A stretch of 64,000 bases of DNA. It comes from Planctomycetota bacterium. Its GTDB lineage: Bacteria > Planctomycetota > B15-G4 > SIAN01. The stretch is from NCBI GenBank assembly GCA_016795285.1, contig JAEUIC010000037.1:1-64000 (forward strand), given 5' to 3'. The notes beneath the pieces are model-generated. The model worked only from the letters and a program-made list of their open reading frames with translations. It was not told where the DNA came from and did not search any database. Shown here piece by piece: positions 34,169 through 42,202 of this stretch. Numbering within the stretch: position 1 is the stretch's first letter; each line of letters starts with the position of its first letter. The translations under genes and the position numbers were made by a program.

Positions 34169-35317
34169 TCAGCGCCGCCCCCCCTTCCAGGCATGGATCG
34201 CGCCGACATCGGCCGTGGTCGCGTCATCAGCGCGCGGCGTGAGGGCGAGCAGATCGACCGTGCCGTCGCCGTCGATGTCGCCGACCCGGAACGGCACCGT
34301 TCGGACGCCGAGGCTCGAGTCGCGACTCAGGCCGAGCCGGTCGCCGGCGAACGGCGCGCTGAGTCGCAGCGTCGCCGTCGGAGCGGGCGTCCCGACGATC
34401 CCCGAGCCGCCCGCGAAGACGAGCACTTCGCCCGCATCGACCACCGAGGTGTCGGTCCACGGACAACCGAGGACGATGTCGAGGATCCCGTCCGCCGTCA
34501 CGTCCGCGAGGAGGAGTGCCGTGCGGTCGCTTCCGTTGTTGCTGTCGCTCGGTCGCAGCAGCGCGTCGGCCGGGCGCGTCTTGCCGCCGCCGCGGCCGCT
34601 CCGCCAGACCAGGACGTCGCGCTGGTTGTGGACGGCGACCAGGTCGTCCACGCCGTCGCCGTCGACATCCCCGGCCTGCTCCTCGCTGGTGATGAAGAAC
34701 CCGTGGAACTGCGGAACTCGCGCGTGCAGCAGCTCCGGCACTTCGAGGTTCGAGCCGCCGAGTTCGGCGGGAGCTCCGACCGCGACGTACCCACCCGCGC
34801 TCGTGACGCCGTTCACGCTGGTCGTCTGCGCGCGCACCACCAGCTCCCGCGCGTCGTCGCCATGCAGGTCGAGCCGCTGGATCGGGCGGCTGCCGGTGCC
34901 GCCCACCACGAGGAACTCGAGCTTCGTGCGCCGCTTGCGGTCGAGGCGACGCGAGTCCCACGACTCGATCGTCACGACGTTGCGGCCGGCGTCGCTCTGC
35001 CGCGCCCAGAAGTCGGTCCCGTGCGACGGATAGATCACCAGCTCGCGGGTCGTGCCCGACGGCGCGTTCTCGATCGGCTCGAAGTCGATGCGCCGCGTCC
35101 GGTCGATCCAGCGCGCGTTCACGCGATCCCCCTCGGGATCGGTGACGGTGACCTGGATGCGGATCGGCGCGAGCGACGAGAACGTGGCGTGGTCCGGCAG
35201 GTCGGACGTGACGATCGGCTCGCGGTTGCGCGGAGGCGGCCGCACGATCCCCTGGGCCGGCAACGCCGGCGAGAGGAGCGCGGCCCACGTGGCGGCGAGG
35301 AGTCGGTGATCGAACAT
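34169..35317 (-). CDS. 5' part of a frameshifted FG-GAP protein
   Basis: About 382 residues with a signal peptide (LLAATWAALLSPALPAQG). An Ig-like or cadherin-like beta region comes first (ADHATF..IQVTVTDPEGDRV). FG-GAP repeats follow (DVDGDGVDDLVAV, DVTADGILDIVLG, DIDGDGTVDLLAL), and then IHAWKGG, where the frame runs over seven Gs into a stop. In the repeat pattern this strand is always followed by about 10 residues such as ALSGAPAPAALL, which are encoded one frame over. Adding one G restores WKGGAALSGAPAP and joins it to the downstream piece, giving a protein near 880 residues. Pseudogene, sequencing or assembly error, or phase-variable gene cannot be told apart here. Confidence 0.8.
   Translation of the reverse strand: MFDHRLLAATWAALLSPALPAQGIVRPPPRNREPIVTSDLPDHATFSSLAPIRIQVTVTDPEGDRVNARWIDRTRRIDFEPIENAPSGTTRELVIYPSHGTDFWARQSDAGRNVVTIESWDSRRLDRKRRTKLEFLVVGGTGSRPIQRLDLHGDDARELVVRAQTTSVNGVTSAGGYVAVGAPAELGGSNLEVPELLHARVPQFHGFFITSEEQAGDVDGDGVDDLVAVHNQRDVLVWRSGRGGGKTRPADALLRPSDSNNGSDRTALLLADVTADGILDIVLGCPWTDTSVVDAGEVLVFAGGSGIVGTPAPTATLRLSAPFAGDRLGLSRDSSLGVRTVPFRVGDIDGDGTVDLLALTPRADDATTADVGAIHAWKGGRR
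34178..34184. repeat. C7 (G7 on the coding strand) homopolymer at the frameshift
   Basis: Seven Cs on the plus strand sit exactly where the two halves of the FG-GAP gene change frame. Eight would make one continuous reading frame. Confidence 0.75.
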
Positions 35318-35601
35318 GGCGGAGGCGCTCCAGCTCGGTTCCCTTCCCGAGGGCGAGCAGCGCTACCGCGCCACGCCGGTGGGTGTCACCGAACGTGTCC
35401 CAAGCCCGCCGGAAAGTTTCGAGGCCGTGGCGTCGCGGCCGCCGCGGCCGTCGCCCCCGCCGCCGCCCGGCGCACCCGTCGCGCCGCGGGCGGCTCGCCC
35501 CCCTCCCGGCAATCGTTTCGCGAGGCGTGCGTCGATCGAGTCTCCAGACGGCCGACAGGGGGCCGATCCCATGAGTGGTCACCCCGCCGTGGAGGCCCGC
35601 C

Positions 35602-35988
35602 ATGCCCGCCCGCTCCGATCGCCCGCACGAACGCCGCCGCCGCGGCGGCTTCGCGCTCGTCGAGCTGATGGTCACGTCGCTGGTGCTCATGACCGGCTGC
35701 GTCGCGCTGGTGCTCTCGACCAGCAGCACGAGCCTCGCCACCTACAAGGCGGCCCAGTCGACCGTGGCGCAGAACTCGCTGGCGTGGGTGGAGGAGAGCC
35801 TCGCCGACGTCGAGTACGCCGACCTGCTGTCGTGGAACGGCGTCGCGCTCGATCGCGGCGACCACACGGCGCGCATCGCGGCGCAGCTCGTGGCGCCGGG
35901 GCTGATCGGCCTCGAGGTCACCGTGGCGGACGATCGGACCGGGGCGCTGCTCTGCCGCATCGCGACGCTCCGCTCGGGAGGGGCGTGA
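35602..35988 (+). CDS. Pilin-like protein (type IV prepilin signal)
   Basis: About 128 residues. The start at 35602 has GGAGG six bases upstream. The N-terminus RRRRGG-FALVELMVTSLVLMTG is a type III (prepilin) signal: Gly before the cleavage site, Phe at +1, Glu at +5 and a hydrophobic helix. The globular part is short and beta-rich (ARIAAQLVAPGLIGLEVTVADD), as in minor pseudopilins of the PilV/GspI type. It is the first of four genes transcribed together (gap of 1 base to the next). Assembly and secretion genes are not in the window. Confidence 0.85.
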   Translation: MPARSDRPHERRRRGGFALVELMVTSLVLMTGCVALVLSTSSTSLATYKAAQSTVAQNSLAWVEESLADVEYADLLSWNGVALDRGDHTARIAAQLVAPGLIGLEVTVADDRTGALLCRIATLRSGGA

Positions 35989-35989
35989 C

Positions 35990-36577
35990 ATGGTTCCGCG
36001 AGACGACCGCCGGCGCGGCACCACGCTGCTCGAGACCTCGATGTCGGCCACCCTCCTGGTCGGCGTGGTCGGCACGGCGCTCTCGCTGACGCGCGAATCG
36101 CAGGGCGTCGTGCTCGATTGCATGCGCGCGCTCGTCGATCGCAGCGAGAGCAACGACGCGCTCGCCGAGCTCGCCAGCGCTCTTTCGCAGGCCAACGGCG
36201 CGACGCTGCAGATCGACACCCGTCCGGTCGACGGCGACCGGCTGCTGCTGCAGCTGCCGCTCGAGTTCGCGGGCGCCGCGACGACCTGGGGCGCCGCCGG
36301 GCAGCGGCAAGGGACCACGGCGTCGCTCGCCGGCGAGTTCGAGGAGTACCGCCTCGTCGCTTCGCAGCGCGCGCCCGGCAAGTTCCGCCTCGTGCGGCGC
36401 GCGGTCGACGCCGACGGCGCCGCGCTCTCCGCCGAACGCGAGGTCGCCGACGGCATCGACGGGGCCGACCCGCAGGGGGTGAAGGGCTTCGCCGTGCTGC
36501 GCGACGAGTCGCTGGTCCGGATCACGCTCCGCGTCGGCCACGCCGTCGAAGCGACCGTCCGGTTGCGCAACCCGTGA
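35990..36577 (+). CDS. Pseudopilin-like protein (PilW/GspJ-type)
   Basis: About 195 residues. The N-terminus RRRG-TTLLETSMSATLLVGVVGTAL has a prepilin cleavage Gly, Glu at +5 and a hydrophobic helix. The helix continues (LVDRSESNDALAELASAL) into a beta-rich head with GEFEEYRLVASQRAPGKFRLVRR, resembling the J-type minor pseudopilin layout. The ATG follows the previous stop by one base and has GGAGGGGCG upstream. Likely a minor pilin that primes or caps the fibre. Family placement is by pattern only. Confidence 0.8.
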   Translation: MVPRDDRRRGTTLLETSMSATLLVGVVGTALSLTRESQGVVLDCMRALVDRSESNDALAELASALSQANGATLQIDTRPVDGDRLLLQLPLEFAGAATTWGAAGQRQGTTASLAGEFEEYRLVASQRAPGKFRLVRRAVDADGAALSAEREVADGIDGADPQGVKGFAVLRDESLVRITLRVGHAVEATVRLRNP

Positions 36578-36585
36578 GCACCCCC

Positions 36586-38460
36586 ATGCGAAACCGCGCC
36601 AACGCCGGCTCGACCCTGATCGTCGCGCTCGCCTCCACGATGCTCGCCGCCGGCATCGCCTGCGCCGGCCTCTCGATCGCCACCACCGGCCAGGCCGACA
36701 CCGCGCGCGAGGAGCTGAAGCTCCGCGCGAAGGCGGTGGCCGACGCCGGCGTCCACCGCGCGATCGCCTTCCTCGACCAGACCGCGCGCTTGAGCCCGTT
36801 CGAGCCGTTCGCCACGCTCGACGACCTGCTCTTCGACGGCGGCGGCGCGGCGATCGACTACCTCCTCGCCGAGGACGAACCGCTCGTGATGGGCGGCACG
36901 ACCTACGGCACCTGCTCGGTGCTGCTCACCGCCAGCGCGAGCGGCCTGGTGCGCGACGTGACGGTCACCGCGACCGGTTACGTCCCGAACCGCGCGTCGG
37001 CGAAGTTCCGCCGCACGATGCAAGCGGTCGTGCGCGTCGAGCAGCGGCCGGCCGAGGTCTTCGACTACAGCTACTTCATCAACAACTGGGGCTGGTTCTA
37101 CGGCAACACGATCAACGGCTACGGCAACGTCCGCTCGAACGGCCAGTTCGACGCCGCGAACTACGCGCCCGGCGCCTTCGGCACTCCGCGCTACGAGCGC
37201 ATCGACCTCGCCAACCCGGCCGCGCCCGACCTGGTCGGCTACCAGGACGACAACGGCGACGGCGTGCTGGATGGCAGCGACGGCGGCATCTTCGCCGGCT
37301 GGGACATCAAGGACGCCGGCAACGTGCGCGGGCTCGGCGGCGAGGCGCAGAACCAGCACGACTTCGTGGCGCAGACGGCGATGCCGAACCTGAACGACCT
37401 CTCCGTCTACGAAGCGCGCGCGCTGGCGGCGGGCGCGAGCCTCGCGATCGGCGGCGCCGGCGGACTGCCCGCCACGCCGGTCGCCGACGCCGTGCTCGGC
37501 GATGGCGTCGGCGAGAAGCAGAACCTCGTGCTGATCGGCACCGTCGACCAGCCGATCCTGCTCGACGGGCCGGTCGTGGTGCGCGGCGACGTCATCATCG
37601 CCGGCGTGGTGAGCGGCCAGGGGGCGATCTACGCGGGCGGCAACGTCTACATCGCCAACGACCTCACCTACCTCGATCCGCCCGCCACGAGCCTGCCCGC
37701 CACGAACAGCGAAGCCGACACCGAGGCGTGGATCGCCGCGAACCGCTCGAAGGACTTCCTCGGCCTCTTCGCGCGCGAGCACGTGGTGTTCGGCGACTAC
37801 ACCCACTGGATCTGGCGCTACTACGTCGACTGGTGGACCAACGACGCGATGAACGCCAGCGCCGAGGACGCCGGCGAGGACCAGATCCCCGGCACGCGCG
37901 CCGGTCGCGACGGGATCATGGACACCGCCGACGACGACGTGCTCGAGGGCGACGGCTGCTTCACGGTCTCCCACTACACCGAGGCGCACGCCGCGCTCGG
38001 CCAGATCCCGGCCGGGAAGAGCGTCGGCGACGTGATCCCCGGCTCGGGCGAGGACATCGACGGCGACGGCGCCTACGACGGGACGACGACGCTCGCCGAG
38101 TTCGACCTCGCTGCCGCGCTCGACAGCGGCGAGTGGGCCGGCAACCTGCCGGCCGGCACGCTGCACTACAGCGAGATCGCCACGCTCGAGCTGACCGACG
38201 TGCAGGCGGCGGTCTACACCAACCATGCGGCGGCGATGGTGACGCTCGCGTGGGGCGAGGACTTCGACCTGCTCGGCGCGCTGGTGTCACGCAACGAGTC
38301 GATGATCTACGGCACCAACCACCTGAACCTGACCCACGATCGGCGGCTCACGGCCGGCGGCGCCTACGGCACGCTGCTGCCGAGCGAGATCGTCCCGGCG
38401 CGCATCCTCGCGTGGCGCTCGCTCGAGCAGGACCTCCACTACCTCGGAGCCGCGCCATGA
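36586..38460 (+). CDS. PilX-like membrane protein with beta-helix-like domain
   Basis: About 624 residues. The N-terminus STLIVALASTMLAAGIACAGLS is a pilin-like helix without a clear Gly-x4-Glu site, as in PilX-N proteins; a GTG at 36574 overlapping the previous stop (GTGA) is an alternative start. The middle region has AEVFDYSYFINNWGWFYGNTINGYGNVRSNG and later PVVVRGDVIIAGVVSGQGAIYAGGNVYIANDL, a polymer-forming, bactofilin-like or DUF7305-type beta-helix often found in PilX-type proteins of Planctomycetota. Asp/Gly-rich loops (DDNGDGVLDGSDGG, EDIDGDGAYDG) may bind Ca. It is the largest member of the operon and is likely a pilus-tip adhesin or surface structural protein. Confidence 0.8.
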   Translation: MRNRANAGSTLIVALASTMLAAGIACAGLSIATTGQADTAREELKLRAKAVADAGVHRAIAFLDQTARLSPFEPFATLDDLLFDGGGAAIDYLLAEDEPLVMGGTTYGTCSVLLTASASGLVRDVTVTATGYVPNRASAKFRRTMQAVVRVEQRPAEVFDYSYFINNWGWFYGNTINGYGNVRSNGQFDAANYAPGAFGTPRYERIDLANPAAPDLVGYQDDNGDGVLDGSDGGIFAGWDIKDAGNVRGLGGEAQNQHDFVAQTAMPNLNDLSVYEARALAAGASLAIGGAGGLPATPVADAVLGDGVGEKQNLVLIGTVDQPILLDGPVVVRGDVIIAGVVSGQGAIYAGGNVYIANDLTYLDPPATSLPATNSEADTEAWIAANRSKDFLGLFAREHVVFGDYTHWIWRYYVDWWTNDAMNASAEDAGEDQIPGTRAGRDGIMDTADDDVLEGDGCFTVSHYTEAHAALGQIPAGKSVGDVIPGSGEDIDGDGAYDGTTTLAEFDLAAALDSGEWAGNLPAGTLHYSEIATLELTDVQAAVYTNHAAAMVTLAWGEDFDLLGALVSRNESMIYGTNHLNLTHDRRLTAGGAYGTLLPSEIVPARILAWRSLEQDLHYLGAAP

Positions 38461-38990
38461 GGACCAGCGCGCGTCGGGCGCCGCGGCTCGCGTTGGCGCT
38501 GCTGGTCGTCGGGGCGCCGTTCGCTGCACCGTGCGCCGCGCAGAGTTCGGCGCCGCCGACGGTCGGCCGCCCGCCCGAGGCGGCGCTGCGGCTGCGCGGC
38601 AAGAAGCTCGACACGCGGGCGAGCCTCTACGAAGGGACCGCCGACCTCGCCGCGCGCGGCTGGGACGCGCGCGACCGGGAACTGCGCGTGCTCGGGCTCG
38701 AGACGGTCGAAGCGAGCGCGCCGGAGCGGATCGAGCCGGAGCTGCTGCGGCTCCAGGCGCTCGCGCGCCACGGCGACCGCGACGCGATCGAGGCGCTCGC
38801 GCTGGTGGCGGCGCCGCCGCGGCCGCGCGCCGATCGGGCGACGGTGCTCGACGGCGCCGCACCGGGCGCGCGTTTCGGGATCGTGAGCGGCGCACTGCTG
38901 GCGTTCGCCGGCGCGTTGCTGCTGGCCGCGGTGCTGCGCAAGCGCCGCCTCGTCGGCGCGGCGGCCCGCGTCACCCCCGCCGCTTCTTGA
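38457..38990 (+). CDS. Small exported protein with C-terminal membrane span
   Basis: About 177 residues. The ATG overlaps the preceding stop (ATGA at 38457-38460), so it is coupled to the PilX-like gene. A signal peptide (LALALLVVGAPFAAPCAAQ) and a C-terminal hydrophobic segment (GIVSGALLAFAGALLLAAVL) followed by KRRR point to a periplasmic domain held in the inner membrane. The middle is helical and Arg/Glu-rich. No family was recognised. Its place in the operon suggests an accessory role in pilin-like fibre assembly. It overlaps the convergent Cys-cluster gene by 20 bases. Confidence 0.7.
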   Translation: MRTSARRAPRLALALLVVGAPFAAPCAAQSSAPPTVGRPPEAALRLRGKKLDTRASLYEGTADLAARGWDARDRELRVLGLETVEASAPERIEPELLRLQALARHGDRDAIEALALVAAPPRPRADRATVLDGAAPGARFGIVSGALLAFAGALLLAAVLRKRRLVGAAARVTPAAS

Positions 38991-39621
38991 GCGGCTTGCC
39001 GTCGGGACCGAGCGGCGGCGTCCGCTTCGCCGCGCCGCCGTGCTTCTTGCCCTCGAGCGGCGGGATGCGGCCGTCGGCGAGCGCTTGCGCCAGGTAGTCG
39101 AGCTCGCCGCCGATCGTCTGGTCGGCGGTCTTCGGGCTCTCCGCCGGATTGAGGCAGAAGAGGTCCCACGCCTCGCCGCGCTCGCCGTGCTGGCGCACGT
39201 GCCAGTCGCCCGACTTCTTGTCGCGCGACAGCGGGAAGAGGACGCAGCGCCACGGCTTGTAGCGGAAGCGGTCCCCCTCCTCGGCGCCGACCTTGTGCAG
39301 CACGCACCCCTCGTTGAAGAAGGCGCACCACCCCTTGCTGACCTTCAGCGTCGGCAGCCCCTCCTTCTCCTCGTTGGAGAGGAAGCCCGACTTCTCCACC
39401 AGCGCGCGCGCGGCCGGCAGCAGGTGCGGCAGGAACTTCGGCAGGTTCGCGGCGATGCGCTGCTGCTCGTGCGGCTCGACCGCCGGCCGGCCGTTCATGC
39501 AGCAGATGCCGCCGCAGGTCGGATAGACGCAGTCGAAGTGCGCCGTCTTCAAGTTGGCGATCGGCGGCGCGGACGGCGCGGACGGCGCCTCGCTCGCCTC
39601 CTTGCGCGGGTCGCGGCTCAT
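38971..39621 (-). CDS. Cys-cluster protein (YkgJ/DUF3109-like)
   Basis: About 216 residues. Cys residues are arranged as CVYPTCGGICC near residue 30, WCAFFNEGCVLH near 98, WRCVLF and LFCLN further on; this is the pattern of the YkgJ/DUF3109 zinc- or iron-binding Cys-cluster proteins. The rest is charged, and the C-terminus is Lys/Arg-rich (KPLKKRRG). Catalysis is not established for these families. It is the last gene of the kamA operon and overlaps the GNAT gene start by four bases (39618-39621), so it is translated with it. It could be a metallo-accessory factor of that pathway; this is inference. Confidence 0.82.
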   Translation of the reverse strand: MSRDPRKEASEAPSAPSAPPIANLKTAHFDCVYPTCGGICCMNGRPAVEPHEQQRIAANLPKFLPHLLPAARALVEKSGFLSNEEKEGLPTLKVSKGWCAFFNEGCVLHKVGAEEGDRFRYKPWRCVLFPLSRDKKSGDWHVRQHGERGEAWDLFCLNPAESPKTADQTIGGELDYLAQALADGRIPPLEGKKHGGAAKRTPPLGPDGKPLKKRRG

Positions 39622-40181
39622 GAGCGCCCCTCTCCATCGAGGCGACGGGCGTAGATCACCTTGTCGTCGCCGACGCGGAAGTAGTCGGGCAGCCGCGCGA
39701 TCTCGACGTAGCCGATCCGCTCGTAGAAGCGGCGGGTCGGCGCGTAGCTCGGCTTGCCGCCGGTCTCGACCAGCACCATGCGACCGCCGCGCGCGCGCGC
39801 CTCCGCCTCCGCCGCCGCCATCAACGCGCGGCCGGCGCCGCCGCCCTGCGCGCGCGGGTCGACGGCGATCCAGTAGAGGTCGAAGACGCCGTCGCTCATC
39901 GGGTTCTGCCCCCAGCAGACGTAGCCGATCACGCGCGGCGGCGCGCCCGGTTCGGGCAGCTCCGCGACGAGGAAGCGGTAGTCGTCGGGCGCGAGCGTCG
40001 CCCCTGCGGCCGCCTTCGCGAGCCCCTCGTCGATCAGCTCCATCGCGACCGCGAGCTCGTTCTCCGGGAACGAGCCGGTGGCGCGCAGCAGCGCGTCGAG
40101 CGGCGCGCGATCGGCGGGCCGCAGTTCACGCAACCGGACCGGGGCGGGCGAGCGCGAGGAGGCGGGCGACGAGCTGCTCAT
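39618..40181 (-). CDS. GNAT N-acetyltransferase
   Basis: About 187 residues. The GNAT fold is shown by the acetyl-CoA loop in VDPRAQGGGAGRALMAAAEA, preceded by the strand DLYWIAVD, and by the closing RRFYERIGYVEIARLPDYF. It transfers an acetyl group to an amine. Its gene overlaps the ATP-grasp gene upstream by 56 bases and the Cys-cluster gene downstream by 4. In archaea and some bacteria a GNAT (AblB) next to a lysine aminomutase (AblA) makes N-epsilon-acetyl-beta-lysine, an osmolyte; the same role is possible here but not shown. Confidence 0.9.
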   Translation of the reverse strand: MSSSSPASSRSPAPVRLRELRPADRAPLDALLRATGSFPENELAVAMELIDEGLAKAAAGATLAPDDYRFLVAELPEPGAPPRVIGYVCWGQNPMSDGVFDLYWIAVDPRAQGGGAGRALMAAAEAEARARGGRMVLVETGGKPSYAPTRRFYERIGYVEIARLPDYFRVGDDKVIYARRLDGEGRS

Positions 40182-41163
40182 AGGAGGCCCCGGTGCGGCC
40201 CCACGCGCGGGCGAAGCCGGCGTCGGGCGAGAGGTCGGGATTGGGATTCGCTTCCAGCACGACCGGTTCGTCGTGCGCGTCGAGGCGCAGGTCGATGCGG
40301 CCGTAGCCGGAGAACTCGAGCGTGCGCCACGCGGCGCGCGCCACCTCCTCGACGCGCCGCGCGACGGCGGGCGCCAAGGTGGCGTCGACCACGTTCGTGC
40401 CGTTCCAGTCGGGGCTCCCCTCGACCCACTTCGATTCGTAGGTGACGAGGCGGCGCCGACCGGCGGGGAACTTCGCGAAGTCGATCTCAGCGATCGGCAG
40501 CAGTTGCGGCGCCGCCGCGGGACCGATCAGCGCGACGTTCAGTTCGCGCCCCGCGATGAAGCGTTCGACGAGCGCCGGCTGCCGGTAGGTCGCGACCACG
40601 ACGCGGGCGCGCGCGTGGGCCGCCGCGACGTCGTCGACCACGCTCGCCGCGCCGATGCCGTGGCTCGCATCCTCGCGCGCCGGCTTGACGATCCACGGGA
40701 AGGCGACCCGCCGCGCCAGCGCCGCGAGCGCCGCTTCGTCGGCAGCGGCGTCGAGCGCCGCGTCGCCCCCGACGACGACCCCCTCCGCCACCGGCACGCC
40801 CGCCGCCGCGAGCAGCGCCTTCGCCACGGGCTTCCGCAGCGCCAGCGCGCAGGCGAGCGAACGGTTGCCGGTGAACGGCACGCCGGAGAGCTCGAGCAGC
40901 GCGCCGACGGCCGGCTCGAGCGCCGCCTCGCCGCGATAGGACTCGACCAGGTTGAACAGCGCATCGGGGCGCGCGCGCTCGAGCGCGGCGAGCAGCGCGG
41001 CGGGCTGCTCGGGCGCGGCGAGCGTCTCGACGTGGTGGCCCTGCGCCTCGAGCGCGGCCGCGATCGCGCGCGCGCACGCCTGCACCGAGACGACGGCGAG
41101 CGCGTCCTGCGCGGCGCCGCTCGCGAGCGCCTCCTCGGCGTTGTGCAGCACGACGACCCGCAT
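40126..41163 (-). CDS. ATP-grasp ligase, D-Ala-D-Ala ligase family (second copy)
   Basis: About 345 residues. The order of motifs is that of D-alanine-D-alanine ligase: an N-terminal Rossmann-like domain with ALFNLVESYRGEAALEP, GVPFTGNRSLACALALRKPVAK, the ATP-binding WIVKP and DASHGIG loop, LVERFIAGRELNVALIG, and the Mg-binding end EANPNPDLSPDAGFA. It should join an acyl-phosphate intermediate to an amine. It is only distantly like true Ddl and has no peptidoglycan genes beside it. The stop of the other ATP-grasp gene lies 6 bases upstream, and the end overlaps the GNAT gene by 56 bases. Confidence 0.9.
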   Translation of the reverse strand: MRVVVLHNAEEALASGAAQDALAVVSVQACARAIAAALEAQGHHVETLAAPEQPAALLAALERARPDALFNLVESYRGEAALEPAVGALLELSGVPFTGNRSLACALALRKPVAKALLAAAGVPVAEGVVVGGDAALDAAADEAALAALARRVAFPWIVKPAREDASHGIGAASVVDDVAAAHARARVVVATYRQPALVERFIAGRELNVALIGPAAAPQLLPIAEIDFAKFPAGRRRLVTYESKWVEGSPDWNGTNVVDATLAPAVARRVEEVARAAWRTLEFSGYGRIDLRLDAHDEPVVLEANPNPDLSPDAGFARAWGRTGASYEQLVARLLALARPGPVA

Positions 41164-41169
41164 GCGCCG

Positions 41170-42162
41170 TCAGCTCCGCGCCAGCCGCGCGAGCGCCTGC
41201 TCGAGGATGCGACCGACCAGCGCGTCGTGGTCGACGCCGACCCGCTCGGCGAGCACGCAGAGGTCGCTCCAGCCCGGATTGATGCCGGGCAGCGGGTTCA
41301 GCTCGATGAAGCGCGGCCTCCCGTCGGCGCCGAGCCGCACGTCGACGCGGCCGACGTCACGGCACTGCAGCGCCCGGTAGGACGCGAGCGCCACCGCCTC
41401 GATCGCCGCGACCAGCGCGGGCGGACGGCGCGGCGGCACGTGGTACTCGACCTGCTCGTCCCAGACGCGCTTCACCTCGACCGAGTAGACGAAGTCGGCG
41501 GTGGCGCCCCCCCTCGGGTGGATCTCCATGGTCGCCAGCACGCGCGCCGACTCGCCGCTGCCGAGGATCCCGACGGTGAACTCGGGGCCGGTGAGGAACT
41601 CCTCGACCAGCGCGGGCTGCTCGTAGCCGGTGAGGAGGCGCAGCACGTCGCGGCGCAGTTGTTCGCCGTCGCCGCTCTTGCTCCCCTTCCTCACTCCCAT
41701 GCTCGAGCCCTCGAAGAGCGGCTTGGCGATGCACGGGAACGGCAAGTCGAGCGCAGCGAGCTGCTCGACGCGGCTCACCACCGCGCCGCGCGCGACGGCG
41801 ACGCCGGCCGCCGCCACCACCGACTTCGCGAGCGCCTTGTCGAGCGCGAGCGCGAGCGTGAGCGGATCGCTGTGGGTGCACGGCACGCCGACCATCTCGC
41901 AGGCGGCCGGCACGTGCGCCTCGCGCGAGCGGCTGCCCGCGCCTTCCGCGACGTTGAAGACCAGCTCGGGCGGCTCCGCGAGCAGCGCGGCGAGGAAGCG
42001 CTTGCCGCCGCCCATGCGGCGCGCGCGATGGCCACGACGCGAGAGCGCCGCCTCGATGGCGGCGATGGTCCGCTCCGAGTCGTACTCCTCGAGCCGATCG
42101 TCGGGCGCCCCGGGAGCGGCCGTGAAGTCGCTCTTCAGGTCGAATGCGATGCCGATGTCCAC
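41170..42162 (-). CDS. ATP-grasp ligase, D-Ala-D-Ala ligase family (first copy)
   Basis: About 330 residues from a GTG at 42162 (the frame is open further upstream, but the family N-terminus VDIGIAFDLK starts here). Motifs: ELVFNVAEGAGSRSREAHVPAACEMVGVP, THSDPLTLALALDKALAKSVV, IAKPLFEGSSMGVRKGS (ATP loop), LVEEFLTGPEFTVGILG and the Mg-binding ELNPLPGINPGWSD. These are the full set for a D-Ala-D-Ala-type ligase. It lies 40 bases after kamA and 6 before a second, diverged ligase. A pair could join two different amines in turn, for example to beta-lysine. Confidence 0.9.
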   Translation of the reverse strand: MDIGIAFDLKSDFTAAPGAPDDRLEEYDSERTIAAIEAALSRRGHRARRMGGGKRFLAALLAEPPELVFNVAEGAGSRSREAHVPAACEMVGVPCTHSDPLTLALALDKALAKSVVAAAGVAVARGAVVSRVEQLAALDLPFPCIAKPLFEGSSMGVRKGSKSGDGEQLRRDVLRLLTGYEQPALVEEFLTGPEFTVGILGSGESARVLATMEIHPRGGATADFVYSVEVKRVWDEQVEYHVPPRRPPALVAAIEAVALASYRALQCRDVGRVDVRLGADGRPRFIELNPLPGINPGWSDLCVLAERVGVDHDALVGRILEQALARLARS

Positions 42163-42202
42163 GACCGCCCTCTCGTCCGCGCGCCGCTCCGCAGAGTTCG
42201 CC

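Noticed and set aside
40126..42162. The two ATP-grasp genes as peptidoglycan D-Ala-D-Ala ligases
   Set aside because: They are tandem and diverged, and they are embedded in a kamA operon without mur genes; a standard ddl role is less likely, though not excluded.
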